Shown: piece by piece, positions 8,770-16,361 of the stretch
Position numbering within the stretch: position 1 is the first letter of the stretch
Layout: every line of letters starts with the position of its first letter
Origin: Nocardiopsis salina YIM 90010
Lineage (GTDB): Bacteria > Actinomycetota > Actinomycetes > Streptosporangiales > Streptosporangiaceae
Assembly (NCBI RefSeq): GCF_000341025.1
Contig: NZ_ANBF01000032.1
Coordinates: 53,823-98,216 of the forward strand
Length of the DNA stretch: 44,394 nucleotides
Reading direction: 5' to 3'
Translations under genes and position numbers: made by a program
The notes under the pieces: model-generated
The model's database searches: none
What the model saw: only the letters and a program-made list of their open reading frames with translations
Told to the model about the DNA's origin: nothing

Positions 8770-10031
8770 TGGAGCAGCGGGCGCCCGAGCACGAGGACTG
8801 GACCCGCCGTCCCCTGCGCGCCACCCTTCTGACCCTGGTCGCCGCGGGTTCGGCGGGGGCCCTGCTGTGGACCGCTCTGACCGGGGTCGAGGAACCCGCC
8901 GTAGCGCTCGTCTTCTGCCTCTTCGTCGCCGGCGGCGAATTGGCCCGCATCACTCTGCCCGGTGACCGCGAGGTCGCCCCGGTGGCAACTGCCGGGGCCA
9001 TCAGTTACGCGTTCGTGGTCAGCCTGGGGCAGGGCCCGCTCGAGCACTCGGCCGCCCAGGTCGTGGCGGTCGCCGCGATCGGTGTTCTCATGGGCGAGCT
9101 CCCGCACGTGGCGGTGGGGCGCGCGCCCCGTCCCGAGGACGCCGCCCGCCGCCTGCTGACCGTCATGCTCCTGGCGTCGGCCTTCCGTCCCATGGCCGAG
9201 GAGCTCTCGCTCTCGGGGCTGTCGGTCACCGCCACCCTGCTCATGCTGGCCCTTGTCAGTGCCGCCTGGCTCGTGGACGCCTGCCTGGCCGCGCTGCTGA
9301 GGGCCGAGCGCCTGCGCACCCGTCTGTGGGTCACGGTGCGCGACGAGGTGCGTGCTCAGTCCGCGGTCGGCGGTGTCATCGGGGCCGGAGCGGTGCTCAT
9401 CGCCCTGGCCTGCAGCGTCTCCGGCCTCGTGGGCCTGTTGGTGTTCTCGGCGCCTCTGCTCGTCTCGCACGTGGCCTTCCGCCGTTACGCCGAGATCCGC
9501 CGTACCTACCTGGAGACCGTGCGGGCGCTGTCCCGGGTCACCGAGGTGGGCGGTTACGTCGAGAGCGGGCACTCGCGCCGCGTCAGCCGCATCTCGCACG
9601 CGATGGCGTGCGAGATGGGGTTCTCCGAGGCCGACCTTCTCAGCCTGGAGTACGCCGCCCTCATGCACGACATCGGCCAGCTCTCCCTGAGCGAACCCAT
9701 AGCCGGCGGAGCGACGGTGCTCGCCTCGCCCCTGGAACAGCGCCGCATCGCCGAGCTCGGGTCCGGCATCATCCGTCAGACCGGGGTGCTCGACACCGTC
9801 GCCGAGACCGTGCGCCGCCAGTGTGAACCGGTCAGCGGGGACGGCCGGGCCGGGGACCCCCCCGTGGCCAGCCGCATCATCAAGGTCGCCAACGCCTTCG
9901 ACGATCTCGTCGGTGCGGGTGGAGGTGCGGAGCGCCGTGCCGCGGTCGTGGAGCGCCTGCGCATGGACGCCGGGACCGAGTACGACCCCGAGGTCGTCGA
10001 CGCCCTCGCCCGGGTCCTCACGCGGCCGTGA
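8769..10031 (+). CDS. Degenerate HD-domain membrane protein, partner of the HD-GYP gene
   Basis: The 420-residue protein repeats its neighbour's plan: a hydrophobic N-terminal half with several membrane segments, then an HD domain. The early His (SGHSRRVSRISHA) and the HD pair (LMHDIGQLSL) remain. The HHExxDGxGYP block is replaced by QCEPVSGDGRAGDPP, so the second metal-binding histidines and the GYP motif are lost. VANAFDDL and TEYDPEVVDALARV keep the fold's end. It has probably lost cyclic dinucleotide hydrolysis and may act as a sensor or regulatory subunit of the upstream enzyme. ATG at 8769 overlaps the previous stop; GTG at 8766 is the alternative. It looks like an ancient tandem duplication with decay of one active site. 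Confidence 0.8.
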   Translation: MEQRAPEHEDWTRRPLRATLLTLVAAGSAGALLWTALTGVEEPAVALVFCLFVAGGELARITLPGDREVAPVATAGAISYAFVVSLGQGPLEHSAAQVVAVAAIGVLMGELPHVAVGRAPRPEDAARRLLTVMLLASAFRPMAEELSLSGLSVTATLLMLALVSAAWLVDACLAALLRAERLRTRLWVTVRDEVRAQSAVGGVIGAGAVLIALACSVSGLVGLLVFSAPLLVSHVAFRRYAEIRRTYLETVRALSRVTEVGGYVESGHSRRVSRISHAMACEMGFSEADLLSLEYAALMHDIGQLSLSEPIAGGATVLASPLEQRRIAELGSGIIRQTGVLDTVAETVRRQCEPVSGDGRAGDPPVASRIIKVANAFDDLVGAGGGAERRAAVVERLRMDAGTEYDPEVVDALARVLTRP

Positions 10032-10098
10032 CCGGGGCCTCCCTCACCCGTGAGAGAGTCGGTCCGGACACCACCGAACCCGTGGGGAGGCGCACACC

Positions 10099-10311
10099 AT
10101 GGCAGAGATCCGCGCGGAGATGGTCGCCAACATCTTCGAGCTCCAGGTCGCCGAGGGCGAGCGTGTGGAGGCCGGCGGCACGCTGCTGCTCCTGGAGTCC
10201 ATGAAGATGGAGATACCGGTGCTCACCGAAGGCGCGGGGACCGTCACCCGGGTCGCCGTGGCAGAGGGGGACGTGGTGCAGGAGGGCGACCTGCTGGCCG
10301 TCGTGGAGTGA
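10099..10311 (+). CDS. Single-domain biotin carboxyl carrier protein (TB7.3-like)
   Basis: The 70 residues consist of one biotinyl/lipoyl attachment domain. The biotinylation motif is ESMKMEIP, with the acceptor Lys at position 36, and the C-terminal half repeats the fold with GTVTRVAVAEGDVVQEGDLLAVVE. M. tuberculosis TB7.3 (Rv3221c), also next to the sigH-rshA pair, is the closest known parallel. No carboxylase subunit is adjacent, so it probably serves an acyl-CoA carboxylase encoded elsewhere. The ATG follows GGGGAGG by about nine bases. It lies 67 bases downstream of the HD-protein gene and may share its transcript. Confidence 0.93.
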   Translation: MAEIRAEMVANIFELQVAEGERVEAGGTLLLLESMKMEIPVLTEGAGTVTRVAVAEGDVVQEGDLLAVVE

Positions 10312-10354
10312 GTCCGTCCCGGCGGAGCCCGCGGGCCCCGGCCGCTCGGCCGTC

Positions 10355-11095
10355 TCAGTCCGTCGGGGGCCGCAGCCGGGTGACGAACTTGTACCGGTCG
10401 CCGCGGTAGAGCGAGCGCACCCACTCGACGGGGTGCCCGTCCCCGTCGAAGCTGTGCTGGCAGTGCAGGACCAGGGGCAGGCCCACGTCCACGCCCAGCA
10501 GCCGCGCCTCGTTCGGGGTGGCCAGCACCGTCTCGATGGAAGCCTCCGCCTCGGCCAGCGACACGTCGTAGGCGCTGGCCAGGGCCTCGTACAGCGACGC
10601 GTAGCGGTCCAGCTGCCGGCGCAGGCCCGGGAAGCGCCGGGCGGCCAGGTGCGCGGTCTCCACGGCCATGGGTTCGCCGTTGGCCAGCCGCAGCCGTTCG
10701 ATACGCAGCACCCGGCCGCCCGATCGGATCGCCAGGAGCTCGGCCAGCTGGTCGTCGGCGTTGATGTAACTCACGTCGAGGATGCGGGTGGCGGGGTGCA
10801 GACCGTGTGCCCGCATCTCCTGCGTGTAGCTCGTCAGCTGGAGGACCTGCGCGACCTTGGGCTTGGCCACGAAGGTGCCCTTTCCCTGGACCCGCAGCAG
10901 CCGTCCCTCGACCACCATCTCGGTCAGGGCCTGGCGTACCGTCGTGCGAGAGGTGCCGAACTGGGTGGCCAGGGCGCGCTCGGGAGGTACAGGGTTGCCC
11001 GCGGGCATGGCCTCGATGAGTTCGAGCAGTTGTTTCTTGACCTGGTAGTACTTCGGCACCCTGGGGTTGCCGTCGATCGTCTGCCGGCCGGTCAT
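10355..11095 (-). CDS. dasR: GntR/HutC-family regulator DasR
   Basis: The 246-residue protein has an N-terminal winged helix (about 12-80: [58 protein letters not shown]) and a UTRA effector domain (about 95-240) ending [20 protein letters not shown]. These blocks agree closely with Streptomyces DasR, recalled from memory. DasR senses glucosamine and GlcNAc phosphates and controls chitin use, development and antibiotics. ATG at 11095 was chosen because GGAGGAG precedes it and the product matches DasR length. The dasABC transporter genes that accompany it in Streptomyces are absent here. A DasR-like operator lies in the divergent region towards pdtaS. Confidence 0.88.
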   Translation of the reverse strand: MTGRQTIDGNPRVPKYYQVKKQLLELIEAMPAGNPVPPERALATQFGTSRTTVRQALTEMVVEGRLLRVQGKGTFVAKPKVAQVLQLTSYTQEMRAHGLHPATRILDVSYINADDQLAELLAIRSGGRVLRIERLRLANGEPMAVETAHLAARRFPGLRRQLDRYASLYEALASAYDVSLAEAEASIETVLATPNEARLLGVDVGLPLVLHCQHSFDGDGHPVEWVRSLYRGDRYKFVTRLRPPTD

Positions 11096-11192
11096 CCGTC
11101 TCCTCCGCCGCGTCCCGGTCTCACGCGCACCCTCGGTCGCCGTGGCCGGCCGGTGGTGCTCCGGGCGGTGGGGGAGCCCGTTTCGGCCACCG

Positions 11193-11208
11193 ATTGGTAT
11201 GGACCACT
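11193..11208. promoter_or_regulatory. DasR responsive element (dre)-like operator
   Basis: ATTGGTATGGACCACT matches the Streptomyces dre consensus ACTGGTCTAGACCACT at 13 of 16 positions and keeps the inverted TGGT/ACCA-type halves. It lies 97 bases upstream of dasR and 51 bases upstream of pdtaS, so it can serve autoregulation and control of the sensor kinase gene. DasR autoregulation is known; control of pdtaS is inference. Confidence 0.65.
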
Positions 11209-11259
11209 GGTTGAGTGCGTACCCCTTGAGTATGCCTTCCTTCATGGGATGATTTGTGA

Positions 11260-12810
11260 GTGCCTCACCTCAGTGATCTCATCAGGCGTCACACGTCACT
11301 CAAACAAGCCGACCTGGAGTGGATCTACTCCCTGGTCTCCGACTGGCAGTTGCTGGCCGACCTCTCTTTCGCCGACCTCGTCCTGTGGGTGCGCCTGCGC
11401 GGTGACGACGGCTGGGTCGCCATCGCGCAGATGCGGCCCACTACCGGGCCCACTGCCTTCCAGGACGACCTGGTGGAGACGGTCCTGCGCGACGACATGA
11501 AGGATGTCGATCCGCGCTCGGCCCCCAGGGTCGTGGGACGCAGGGCGCTCATCGACCGCGCCTGGGAGGAGGGGCGCATCTGCCGCGACGGTGACCCCGA
11601 CTGGTCCGGCGGGGTCCCGGTGCGCGAGGAGACCGTTCCGGTCCGCCGTGAGAGCCGCCTCATCGGGGTGATCCAGCGCAGCACCAATCTCAGTTCGGCC
11701 CGCACCCCCAGTCGCCTGGAGCTGACCTACCTGCAGAGCGCCGGCGACCTCGCCCAGATGATCGCTGAGGGCGCCTTCCCGTTCAGCGACCAGGGCCCGC
11801 TCATGGTGCGCTCACCCCGTGTCGGCGACGGGCTCCTGCGCCTGGACCAGAACGGCGAGGTCGTCTACGCCAGCCCCAACGCGCTCTCTGCGTACCGCCG
11901 CCTGGGCCTGACCGCCGATCTCGTGGGCGGGCGCCTGGACCGCACGACCCTGGAACTGGCAGCGCCGGGGGAGGCCCGTGACGAGAACCTCACCTACACC
12001 GCCAGCGGGCGTGCCCCGCAGGAGGCCGAGGTCGAGGCGCGCGGCGTGACCGTGCAGCTGAGGGCGATACCGCTGGTCATCGATGGTGTGCGCATCGGCG
12101 CCCTGGTGATGATCCGGGACGTCACCGAGCTGCGGCGCCGCGAACGCGAGCTCATGACCAAGGACGCCACGATCAGGGAGATCCACCACCGGGTCAAGAA
12201 CAACCTGCAGACCGTCGCGGCGCTGCTGCGTCTGCAGTCCCGGCGCCTGGACGTGCCCGAGGCGCGTACGGCGCTGGACGAGGCCGTGGGGCGCGTGGGT
12301 TCGATCGCGATCGTGCACGAGATGCTCTCGCACACCCCCGACGAGGTCGTGGACTTCGACGACATCGCCGACCGGGTCATGCAGATGGCCGCTGAGGTGT
12401 CCTCGACCAAGGGGGCGGTGATCCCGCGGCGGATCGGCGGGTTCGGGCTGCTCAACGCGCTGGTGGCCACACCGTTGTCGATGGTGCTCGCGGAGCTGGT
12501 GCAGAACGCCGTGGAACACGGCCTGGGGCAGGGTCCGGGGCACATAGAGGTGCGGGTGCGGCGCTACGACGCAGGGCCCGGTTTCCCGGGTTCGAGCCGT
12601 CTGGAACTGGCGGTCTCCGACGACGGCGGCGGGCTCCCGGAGGGCTTCGATCTGGAGGGCACCAAGAGCCTGGGGCTGCAGATCGTCAGGACCCTCATCG
12701 TCGGCGAGCTCGGGGGGTCGCTGGAGATCGAACCGAAGGAGGGCGGTGGCACCGAGGTGGCGATCAGGTTGCCGCTGGAGGGAGAGGAGGAGGAGATCCC
12801 TCGCAGGTAG
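11260..12810 (+). CDS. pdtaS: PdtaS-type sensor histidine kinase
   Basis: The 516-residue cytosolic kinase has an N-terminal GAF-like domain (about 1-150, the H_kinase_N region), a PAS domain (about 185-295), a HisKA_2 dimerisation helix with the phosphoacceptor at H309/H310 ([13 protein letters not shown]), and an HATPase domain with [10 protein letters not shown] (N box), [11 protein letters not shown] (G1) and [10 protein letters not shown]. This is the M. tuberculosis PdtaS (Rv3220c) layout; that kinase phosphorylates the ANTAR antiterminator PdtaR. No response regulator gene is adjacent, so the partner is elsewhere, as in Mycobacterium. GTG at 11260 is fixed by an in-frame TGA just upstream; the ribosome binding site is weak. 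whiB1 is the next, convergent gene, as in M. tuberculosis. Confidence 0.9.
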   Translation: MPHLSDLIRRHTSLKQADLEWIYSLVSDWQLLADLSFADLVLWVRLRGDDGWVAIAQMRPTTGPTAFQDDLVETVLRDDMKDVDPRSAPRVVGRRALIDRAWEEGRICRDGDPDWSGGVPVREETVPVRRESRLIGVIQRSTNLSSARTPSRLELTYLQSAGDLAQMIAEGAFPFSDQGPLMVRSPRVGDGLLRLDQNGEVVYASPNALSAYRRLGLTADLVGGRLDRTTLELAAPGEARDENLTYTASGRAPQEAEVEARGVTVQLRAIPLVIDGVRIGALVMIRDVTELRRRERELMTKDATIREIHHRVKNNLQTVAALLRLQSRRLDVPEARTALDEAVGRVGSIAIVHEMLSHTPDEVVDFDDIADRVMQMAAEVSSTKGAVIPRRIGGFGLLNALVATPLSMVLAELVQNAVEHGLGQGPGHIEVRVRRYDAGPGFPGSSRLELAVSDDGGGLPEGFDLEGTKSLGLQIVRTLIVGELGGSLEIEPKEGGGTEVAIRLPLEGEEEEIPRR

Positions 12811-12812
12811 GG

Positions 12813-12827
12813 CGGCCGGTCCGGCCG
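12813..12827. terminator. Hairpin between convergent pdtaS and whiB1 genes
   Basis: CGGCCGG and CCGGCCG arms lie at 12813-12819 and 12821-12827, immediately after the pdtaS stop and followed by TCCTT. The innermost pairs must open to form a loop. It is a plausible weak terminator. Confidence 0.45.
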
Positions 12828-12890
12828 TCCTTCACCCTGCGGAGGTCGGGGATGAGGGTCCCCGCTGCGCCGGGCGGGGCCTTCGGATGT

Positions 12891-13148
12891 TCAGTAGGTG
12901 CGGGCCATCGTGCGCCGGCCGGCACCGCGCTTGCGGAGCGCGCGGCGCTCCTCCTCGCTGGTGCCGCCCCAGACGCCGCCGTCCTGTCCGCTCTCGAGGG
13001 CCCACTGCAGGCAGGCGGAGCTGACGGGGCAGCGTCCGCAGACCGCCTTGGCCTCCTCGATTTGGATCAGGGCGGGGCCGAAGTTGCCGATGGGGAAGAA
13101 GAGTTCCGGGTCTTCGTCACGGCAGGCTGCGTCGTGGCGCCAGTCCAT
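12891..13148 (-). CDS. whiB1: WhiB1/WblE-type iron-sulfur transcription regulator
   Basis: The 85-residue Wbl protein starts MDWRHDAACRDEDPELFFP. Cluster cysteines are C9, C37, C40 and C46 (C-x2-C-x5-C in VCGRCPVSSAC), followed by the turn GVWGG and a basic tail (RRALRKRGAGRR) for DNA contact. WhiB1 binds region 4 of the primary sigma factor and its 4Fe-4S cluster reacts with nitric oxide; it is essential in M. tuberculosis. Streptomyces WblE is the equivalent. ATG at 13148 was chosen over a GTG nine bases upstream because it gives the conserved MDWRH start with GAGGAG eight bases before it. Convergent with pdtaS, as at Rv3219-Rv3220c. Confidence 0.95.
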   Translation of the reverse strand: MDWRHDAACRDEDPELFFPIGNFGPALIQIEEAKAVCGRCPVSSACLQWALESGQDGGVWGGTSEEERRALRKRGAGRRTMARTY

Positions 13149-13451
13149 GCGGTCCACTCCTCACGGTGAGACGATCGGGGGTTGTGAAGGGATTCACGAT
13201 CGATCGTGTGCGTGCGCGGATGTGCATCGGGAGCCCGGCGGGCCGAACCCGTCGGTGAATTCCTGCCGAGGTGTTTCGGAGGTCCACCCCACGACCGTGT
13301 GGGGGCGCCCAAGTTAACTCGCCCGTAACTCGCGGCGATATCTTGAGCGTGGCAGGGTTCAACGACCCATGCAAGAGGTCCCCGATGCCAAAGGTCCTGA
13401 TCACGGTGTCGCATGCGTCACAGTGGTCCGGAATTCGTTCTCGGCGTGCAA
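13149..13451. other. whiB1 upstream region without a gene
   Basis: About 300 bases between whiB1 and the lipid-kinase gene contain no credible coding region. They hold the whiB1 promoter region and a near-palindrome at 13406-13421 that resembles a CRP-family site, listed separately. I could not place the whiB1 -10 and -35 boxes with confidence. Confidence 0.5.
13406..13421. promoter_or_regulatory. CRP-like near-palindrome upstream of whiB1
   Basis: GTGTCGCATGCGTCAC is symmetric except at positions 4 and 13. It resembles actinobacterial CRP/Cmr sites (GTGNNNNNNNNCAC type). M. tuberculosis whiB1 is regulated by its CRP homologue Rv3676, which supports the guess, but the distance to the whiB1 start is large (about 260 bases). 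Confidence 0.4.
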
Positions 13452-14384
13452 TTAGCAGATGATTCGTAACGCTTTCGGTAGCGATCGGCAGTTGACCTGT
13501 TCGCGGTCCCCCAGGTATTCGCCGTCGATCTGGAACGCACGCGGGTGCCCGGAGGTGATCGTCAGCGCCTCCTCGTCGTGCCAGGTCAGGTACCCCTCGC
13601 CTTCCGCGGGCAGGCCTTTGGGGAAGAACATCTGGGACAGAATCCACCCCGTCACGGCGGTCGAGGAGTGCGTCAACGCGAAAGCGTCCAGGCCCAACTC
13701 GAAACGGGACGCCGGGGTGGGCTGCAACGGTAGCGAACCCGCGTAGGTCCACGGGGACGTGTTGGTGACCAGCGCGAAATACACGTTGTCGCGAGATGTT
13801 CCGCCCCCCGACACGGTCAGTGACGGATCACGGATATCGCCCTGGAAGAAGAGCTTCATCGCCACTTCCGCGTACAGCGCCGGTGTGGCCCTGCGCCCGT
13901 TGCCGCGTTCGTCCTCGACCCGCTGCACGACGTCGGCATCCCAGCCGAAACCGGCACAGAACGTGAAATACCGGCCGGCCATGCCGTCGTCGACCCGGCC
14001 CAGGCCGATCTCGCGCTCACTGCCCTCCCGGAGCGCTCTCAGGATCGTCCCGGTGGCCTCGACAGGTTCTCCGGGCACCCCCAGGGAACGGATGAAGACG
14101 TTCGCGCTGCCGCCGGGCAGGACGGCGTACCGAGGGCGGGGCAGGTGGGAGGGCGCCTCGAGCAGACCGTTGACGACCTCGTTGACGGTGCCGTCACCGC
14201 CCAGACTGATCACCAGGCCGTACCCTTGCTCGGCCGCGGAGCACGCCAGCTCGCGCGCGTGGTCGCGGTGGGTGGTCACGACCGTGGTCAGGTCCAGCTC
14301 CGAACGCAGGGCACCCTCGATGACCTCATGCGACCTGGAGGTGGTGGTGGTCGCTTTCGGGTTGACGACGAAGAGGGCACGCAC
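13452..14384 (-). CDS. Diacylglycerol kinase / lipid kinase family protein (Rv3218-like)
   Basis: The 310-residue protein begins MRALFVVNPKATTTT and carries the DAGK catalytic motif GYGLVISLGGDGTVNEVVNGLL (GGDGT near 67-71). LPGGSANVFIRSLG follows, then a C-terminal beta domain with GDREQV. Such enzymes phosphorylate diacylglycerol or related lipids. GTG at 14384 starts exactly at the conserved N-terminus. Only six bases separate it from a TACACT -10 box on the same strand, so the mRNA is probably leaderless. The frame stays open far upstream across the acyltransferase gene, but that is an antisense shadow. It neighbours whiB1 as Rv3218 does in M. tuberculosis. Confidence 0.88.
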   Translation of the reverse strand: MRALFVVNPKATTTTSRSHEVIEGALRSELDLTTVVTTHRDHARELACSAAEQGYGLVISLGGDGTVNEVVNGLLEAPSHLPRPRYAVLPGGSANVFIRSLGVPGEPVEATGTILRALREGSEREIGLGRVDDGMAGRYFTFCAGFGWDADVVQRVEDERGNGRRATPALYAEVAMKLFFQGDIRDPSLTVSGGGTSRDNVYFALVTNTSPWTYAGSLPLQPTPASRFELGLDAFALTHSSTAVTGWILSQMFFPKGLPAEGEGYLTWHDEEALTITSGHPRAFQIDGEYLGDREQVNCRSLPKALRIIC

Positions 14385-14390
14385 CCGGCC

Positions 14391-14423
14391 AGTGTAGGGG
14401 CACCCCGGGCACGCGGATAGGCT
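14391..14423. promoter_or_regulatory. Divergent leaderless promoter pair
   Basis: On the minus strand TACACT (14391-14396) lies six bases before the GTG at 14384. On the plus strand TAGGCT (14418-14423) lies six bases before the GTG at 14430. Both fit the actinobacterial TANNNT -10 pattern at the spacing expected for transcripts starting on the start codon. The whole divergent region is 45 bases, so the two promoters overlap and should compete. Confidence 0.6.
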
Positions 14424-14429
14424 CGGAGG

Positions 14430-14831
14430 GTGTCTTCGCGTCCCTTCACCATCACCATTGCCGCTGTCCTCCAGGGTCTGATCGGACTGGGGGCCGCGCT
14501 CGGCGGTCTCTACAGCCTCTACGCGGCCGTCACCGGACAGGTCAACGACGTCATGTCCGCGGTCCCGCTGGCCGCCGCCGGCCTCGGTGTCGGCGCGCTG
14601 CTGGTGTTCGTCGCCCACGGCCTCTGGCAGCTCAACGACTGGGCACGCACCCCGGTCTTTGTCACACAGCTCTTCCTCGCGGTGATCGCCTACTACATGT
14701 TCACCGGCGAGCAGTACGGCTCCGCGGCCCTGCTCGGTGCCACCGCGGTCGCCGCCGGTGCTGCGGTCCTCTCCCCGCCCACGACCGCAGCCCTGTTCCC
14801 CGTCGAAGAAGAGCAGAAGAAGAAGCGCTGA
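14430..14831 (+). CDS. Small four-helix membrane protein (Rv3217c-like position)
   Basis: The 133-residue protein has four hydrophobic segments (about 8-32, 42-62, 73-92 and 97-115) and ends in a charged tail EEEQKKKR, likely cytosolic. I do not know its function. M. tuberculosis also has a small integral membrane protein gene, Rv3217c, beside Rv3218 and whiB1, so this may be its counterpart; the match is by position and type only. The GTG start is probably leaderless, with TAGGCT six bases upstream. GGAGG also occurs but is directly against the GTG, too close for a ribosome binding site. Confidence 0.75.
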   Translation: MSSRPFTITIAAVLQGLIGLGAALGGLYSLYAAVTGQVNDVMSAVPLAAAGLGVGALLVFVAHGLWQLNDWARTPVFVTQLFLAVIAYYMFTGEQYGSAALLGATAVAAGAAVLSPPTTAALFPVEEEQKKKR

Positions 14832-14909
14832 CCGCCGTCTCCGGCCGATGACGGGGACACGCGAGGACCCGCACCTCACACACTCGCAGGGCGGACGCCG
14901 GTAACCAGG

Positions 14910-16322
14910 GTGCATGCCCCAGACCAGCCGCCCGCGTGCCCGGGACCGCCGGTGAACGGCCCCCGACGCCTCCTCGCCGGGGTGCGTGAGGCCGCGGAAC
15001 ACACACCGGCCCGCCGCGACCGCTACATCGATCTCCTGCGCGCCCTGGCCATCGTGCTCGTGGCCCTCGGGCACTGGCTCATGGTCGTGGTCGAGACCGG
15101 TGACGGCATCGACGGCGCCAACGCTCTGGCCGACCTGCCCTGGGCCGAGCCCCTGACGTGGTTCTTCCAGGTCATGCCGGTCTTCTTCCTCGTCGGCGGG
15201 TACTCGCACGCGGCCTCGCTGGCCTCGCACCGGCGCAAGGGCGGCGACACGACCGGATGGCTGCTGGGGCGCACCGATCGCCTCCTGCGCCCCACGACCC
15301 TGTTCCTGTGCCTGTGGTGGGCGGCCGCCCTCGTCGCGGGTCTGCTCGGCACGGACCCGGGGATCATCGGCCTCGCGGTCTGGGCGGCCACCATCCCCCT
15401 GTGGTTCCTCACCGCGTACCTGGCCGTGGTGCTGTTGGCCCCCGGGCTGTATGCGCTCCACCGCAGGTTCGGTGCGGCGTTCCCCGTGGTTCTGGTCGCC
15501 CTCGTCGCCGTGCTGGACCTGCTGCGCCTCGGACTCGGTGTGCCTGGGGTGGGAGAGGCCAACCACCTGTTGGTCTGGGTTGCTCTGCACCAGTGCGGGT
15601 TCGTGCTCCACGACCGCCCCGGGGCCGGGCGCCCCGCACTGTGGTCCGGGCTCACCGCGCTCGGGCTCGCCCTGGTGTGCGCGCTCACGGTGTTCGGCCC
15701 ATACCCCGTGAGCATGGTCGACGTGCCCGGCGCGGAGATGGGGAACGCCTCGCCCCCGAGCCTGGCGCTGCTCCTGCTCGGCCTCACCCAGATGTGTCTG
15801 GCACTGTCCCTGGCCGGGCCGGCCCGGCGCCTGCTGCGCGCCGCCGGGGCCTGGACCGCCGTGGTCGGGGTGAACGCGGTCGTGCTGACCCTGTTCCTGT
15901 GGCACATGAGCGCGGCGATCCTCGCCGGGGTCCTCCTGTACGGGACGGGGCTGATGCCGCAGCCGGCCGTGGGTTCGGCCGAGTGGCTCCTGCTCCGGGT
16001 GCCGTGGGTGCTGGGGGTGGGTGCGGTGATGGTCGTGCTGCTGGCGCTCCTGGGGCCCGTGGAAGCACGGACGGGCCCGTCGGGGGCAGGATGGCGGGCC
16101 GGGAGGTTCCAGGGCGTCGGAGCGGCGCTGAGGGCCCGCGCGGTCGTGGTCTGGTGTGCGTTCCCCGCGGCGTTCACGGGTTTCGCCTGGTGCGCTCTCG
16201 CGGGGCCCGGGATGCACGGGGTCGGGGCGCTGCCCACCGCCGGGTTCCTGTTGTATCTGGGGGCGGCGGCCGCGCTGCGCGCGGCCCGGTGGTCGGCGGC
16301 ACGGGAGACCGGACGGGGATGA
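14910..16322 (+). CDS. Acyltransferase-3 family membrane protein
   Basis: The 470-residue protein has about eleven hydrophobic segments. RDRYIDLLRALAIVLVALGHW near residues 35-55 is the first-helix signature of the acyltransferase-3 family, with its conserved Arg and His. FFLVGGYSHAASL (about 93-105) corresponds to the second conserved block. These enzymes O-acylate sugars, lipids or antibiotics in the membrane. The substrate is unknown and no glycan cluster is adjacent. The GTG at 14910 has a poor ribosome binding site; a GTG at 14952 is a reasonable alternative and would remove a Pro-rich leader. The gene converges on the sigma factor gene with a hairpin between. Confidence 0.82.
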   Translation: MHAPDQPPACPGPPVNGPRRLLAGVREAAEHTPARRDRYIDLLRALAIVLVALGHWLMVVVETGDGIDGANALADLPWAEPLTWFFQVMPVFFLVGGYSHAASLASHRRKGGDTTGWLLGRTDRLLRPTTLFLCLWWAAALVAGLLGTDPGIIGLAVWAATIPLWFLTAYLAVVLLAPGLYALHRRFGAAFPVVLVALVAVLDLLRLGLGVPGVGEANHLLVWVALHQCGFVLHDRPGAGRPALWSGLTALGLALVCALTVFGPYPVSMVDVPGAEMGNASPPSLALLLLGLTQMCLALSLAGPARRLLRAAGAWTAVVGVNAVVLTLFLWHMSAAILAGVLLYGTGLMPQPAVGSAEWLLLRVPWVLGVGAVMVVLLALLGPVEARTGPSGAGWRAGRFQGVGAALRARAVVVWCAFPAAFTGFAWCALAGPGMHGVGALPTAGFLLYLGAAAALRAARWSAARETGRG

Positions 16323-16325
16323 CCC

Positions 16326-16353
16326 CCGGCGGCCGCCCCTGGGCGACCGCCGG
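16326..16353. terminator. Hairpin between acyltransferase and sigma factor genes
   Basis: CCGGCGG (16326-16332) pairs with CCGCCGG (16347-16353), and an inner GCCC/GGGC stem extends it. It lies between convergent stops, so it may work in both directions. Confidence 0.65.
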
Positions 16354-16361
16354 ATGCCGGG

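Noticed and set aside
13452-16217. 921-codon minus-strand frame fusing the lipid kinase to a long N-terminal region
   Set aside because: The extra 600 codons are antisense to the acyltransferase and small membrane protein genes and are His/Gly/Arg low complexity. The kinase start at GTG 14384 has a -10 box.
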